In this document: positions 62,630 through 64,000 of the stretch, piece after piece
Numbering within the stretch: the first letter of the stretch is position 1
Layout: every line of letters begins with the position of its first letter
Assembly (NCBI RefSeq): GCF_052857255.1
Contig: NC_135498.1
Span: 162,186,124 to 162,250,123, forward strand
Direction: 5' to 3'
Length of the DNA stretch: 64,000 nt
Source: Amblyomma americanum
Lineage: Eukaryota > Arthropoda > Arachnida > Ixodida > Ixodidae
The notes under the pieces: generated by a model
Databases searched by the model: none
The model's input: only the letters and a program-made list of their open reading frames with translations
What the model was told of the DNA's origin: nothing
Made by a program: the position numbers and the translations under genes

Positions 62630-64000
62630 ATCGTTACAGTGTCAAGCCGATATGCGTGTTTGATTACAATTTTTCTCAGCCGTGTCATGTCATTCATTTC
62701 CGAAAATGCTTTATTGAATCCATGGCAAATTGGTTTCAGGCCGGGTTGTTCAATTTCGTGTGCTCAAACTGACCTTGAGAGTCGTATTAAATTAGCTCGC
62801 AATAGAAAAAAGTTTGCTGCGCTTGTCAACTTGTTGTCAGTAAAGCATACGACAGCGTGGAGCACTCGACTCTATTACTAAGATTAAAAGAACTCAACTT
62901 CCCAAGCTATTTTGTAGCCTGGATTTCTGTTTTTTTGGAAAATAGAGAATTTTACTGCTGCCAAAATGGTATTTCCTCAAGGAGATTTCCACAGACAAGA
63001 GGTGTTCCGCAAGGATCATATCTCTCACCTGTTCTTTTTAATATTTTTATAAGCTCAATTTCATGCATTCAAAATGTGAAAACTTATGTGTACGCCGACG
63101 ATATTGCATTTTTTGCATCAGCAGGTGACATTCACACTCTTTATCGAACCCTGCAAAATTACCTCAATGTTCTTGACAACTGGCTAGGAAGAATTCATCT
63201 GTCCCTTAATGTGAAAAAATGCGCATTGTTAGTATTTCCAGTTTCTGTTTCTGTAAATATCTGCCTGGTCTATAGAAATAACATAATACCTCAAGTTCAG
63301 ACGGTGAAGTATCTCGGTGTAATATACGACTCTACCCTCTCCTGGCGGCCACACATTGAGCAAGTTTCTGCAAAAGGAGTTCGAGCCATTGGCATCCTGC
63401 GCAGGCTTTGTAGTGCTAGGTCAGGCATGAGAAGGCATACGCTTCTGATGATTTATAAAATGTACGTCCGCCCAATTTTGGAGTTCGGGTGTGTTTTATT
63501 CTCAGGAGCTCCTGCCTATAAACTTCGCCCTCTTGTGCTTTTGGAGCGTGAGGCGTTGCGCCTTTGTCTGGGGCTTCCTAAATATGTCGCCTATGCTGTT
63601 CTGCACCTTGAGGCGCGAATGCCTTCGTTATCAACTAGGTTTCGCCTTTTAACAGTTCAAACATTTTTTTAAAATTGTGCCACTCACCTATTCACGCTTC
63701 CAGTATAATATTTCTCAGTCAACCTTCCGCCTTTTTTAGTGCTGCCTGGTCTCGATTTCATACCCCGCAGATATGTTACGTGCAGTCCCTCCTTGATCGC
63801 ATAAATATTCATTTCACAGATGTCCGCCAAATATATAACAACTCCTCATCTGTTCAGATTGAATTCGATGACATTTTTCATCAAATGCAAAGCTGCAGCC
63901 CTTCCCGCTTCTTCAGGGTCTGTTGCAGGACCACCTAAGGTCCTTTCCCTCTCATGTTCTTATTGCTACCGATGCCTCGCAGGATCGCGAAAAGGCAGGT
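62630..64000 (+). mobile_element. I-type LINE, RT to start of RNase H, cut by the window edge
   Basis: A 271-codon open frame at 62857-63672 carries 'HSTLLLRLKELNFPSYFVAW', 'TRGVPQGSYLSPVLFNIFIS' (motif B) and 'YVYADDIAFFASAGD' (motif C, YADD intact). 'LGVIYDSTLSWRPHIEQV' follows. The upstream piece 62639-62881 has 'NPWQIGFRPGCS'. After a stop near 63672 the frame continues with shifts to 'LIATDASQDREKAG' at 63957-64000, the first Asp block of RNase H. The rest lies beyond the window. Confidence 0.8.

Overview
This is a eukaryotic, intron-rich and transposon-rich window. It looks like chelicerate DNA, most likely from a hard tick. That is inferred from tRNA-derived SINEs resembling the tick Ruka family, from the mix of RTE, I-clade and CR1-like LINEs with Ty3/gypsy elements, and from a fatty-acid-amide-hydrolase-2 (FAAH2)-like locus. 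No bacterial operon, CRISPR array or viral genome is visible.

The only host protein-coding genes I can support are FAAH2-like amidases on the + strand. The terminal exon of one copy lies at 1104-1527, with a poly(A) signal at 1959. A second copy begins at 17808 and runs off the right end. Its five visible exons are 17808-17984, 27371-27584, 35244-35453, 54135-54254 and 61706-about 61845. The phases at all four junctions agree, the introns are 7.5-18.7 kb, and the Lys-Ser-Ser amidase triad is present at about residues 124, 199 and 223. This suggests a tandem array of FAAH2-like paralogues. Just upstream of the second copy (15284-17066) is a nine-unit tandem array of about 203 bp. Each unit carries a degenerate tRNA-like block, and seven of nine carry a perfect TGACGTCA (CRE-type) palindrome.

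Nearly everything else is mobile DNA inside the introns or between the two genes. Degenerate RTE-type LINEs lie at 2990-3760, 5755-6170, 20900-23985 and 49390-51157. DNA-transposon remnants are a Tigger/pogo-like piece at 4885-5344, a PIF/Harbinger-like piece at 7290-7618, and foldback or MITE-like elements at 21702-22235, 46586-46830 and 53067-53806. SINEs lie at 283-475, 13880-14666, 19847-19945, 28341-28993, 30508-30740, 59800-60200 and 62253-62568. I-clade and CR1-like LINE pieces lie at 29155-29870, 32035-32800, 34012-34860, 54395-59790 and 62630-64000.

The most structured region is 38930-49380, a minus-strand Ty3/gypsy element with gag, protease, RT, RNase H and integrase still in order. 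It was entered by a nearly full-length 5.8-kb I-clade LINE (40579-46369, with a 12-bp target duplication) and by a short foldback element (46586-46830). Its protease region also contains about 30 bp that match the 5' part of U2 snRNA. Other gypsy pieces lie at 25470-26110 and 51620-52700. Simple repeats include a 500-bp CATA microsatellite (33414-33912), (TA)25 (51277-51326) and two poly-G runs.

Coordinates for degenerate elements are approximate. Family assignments rest on protein motifs read by eye.
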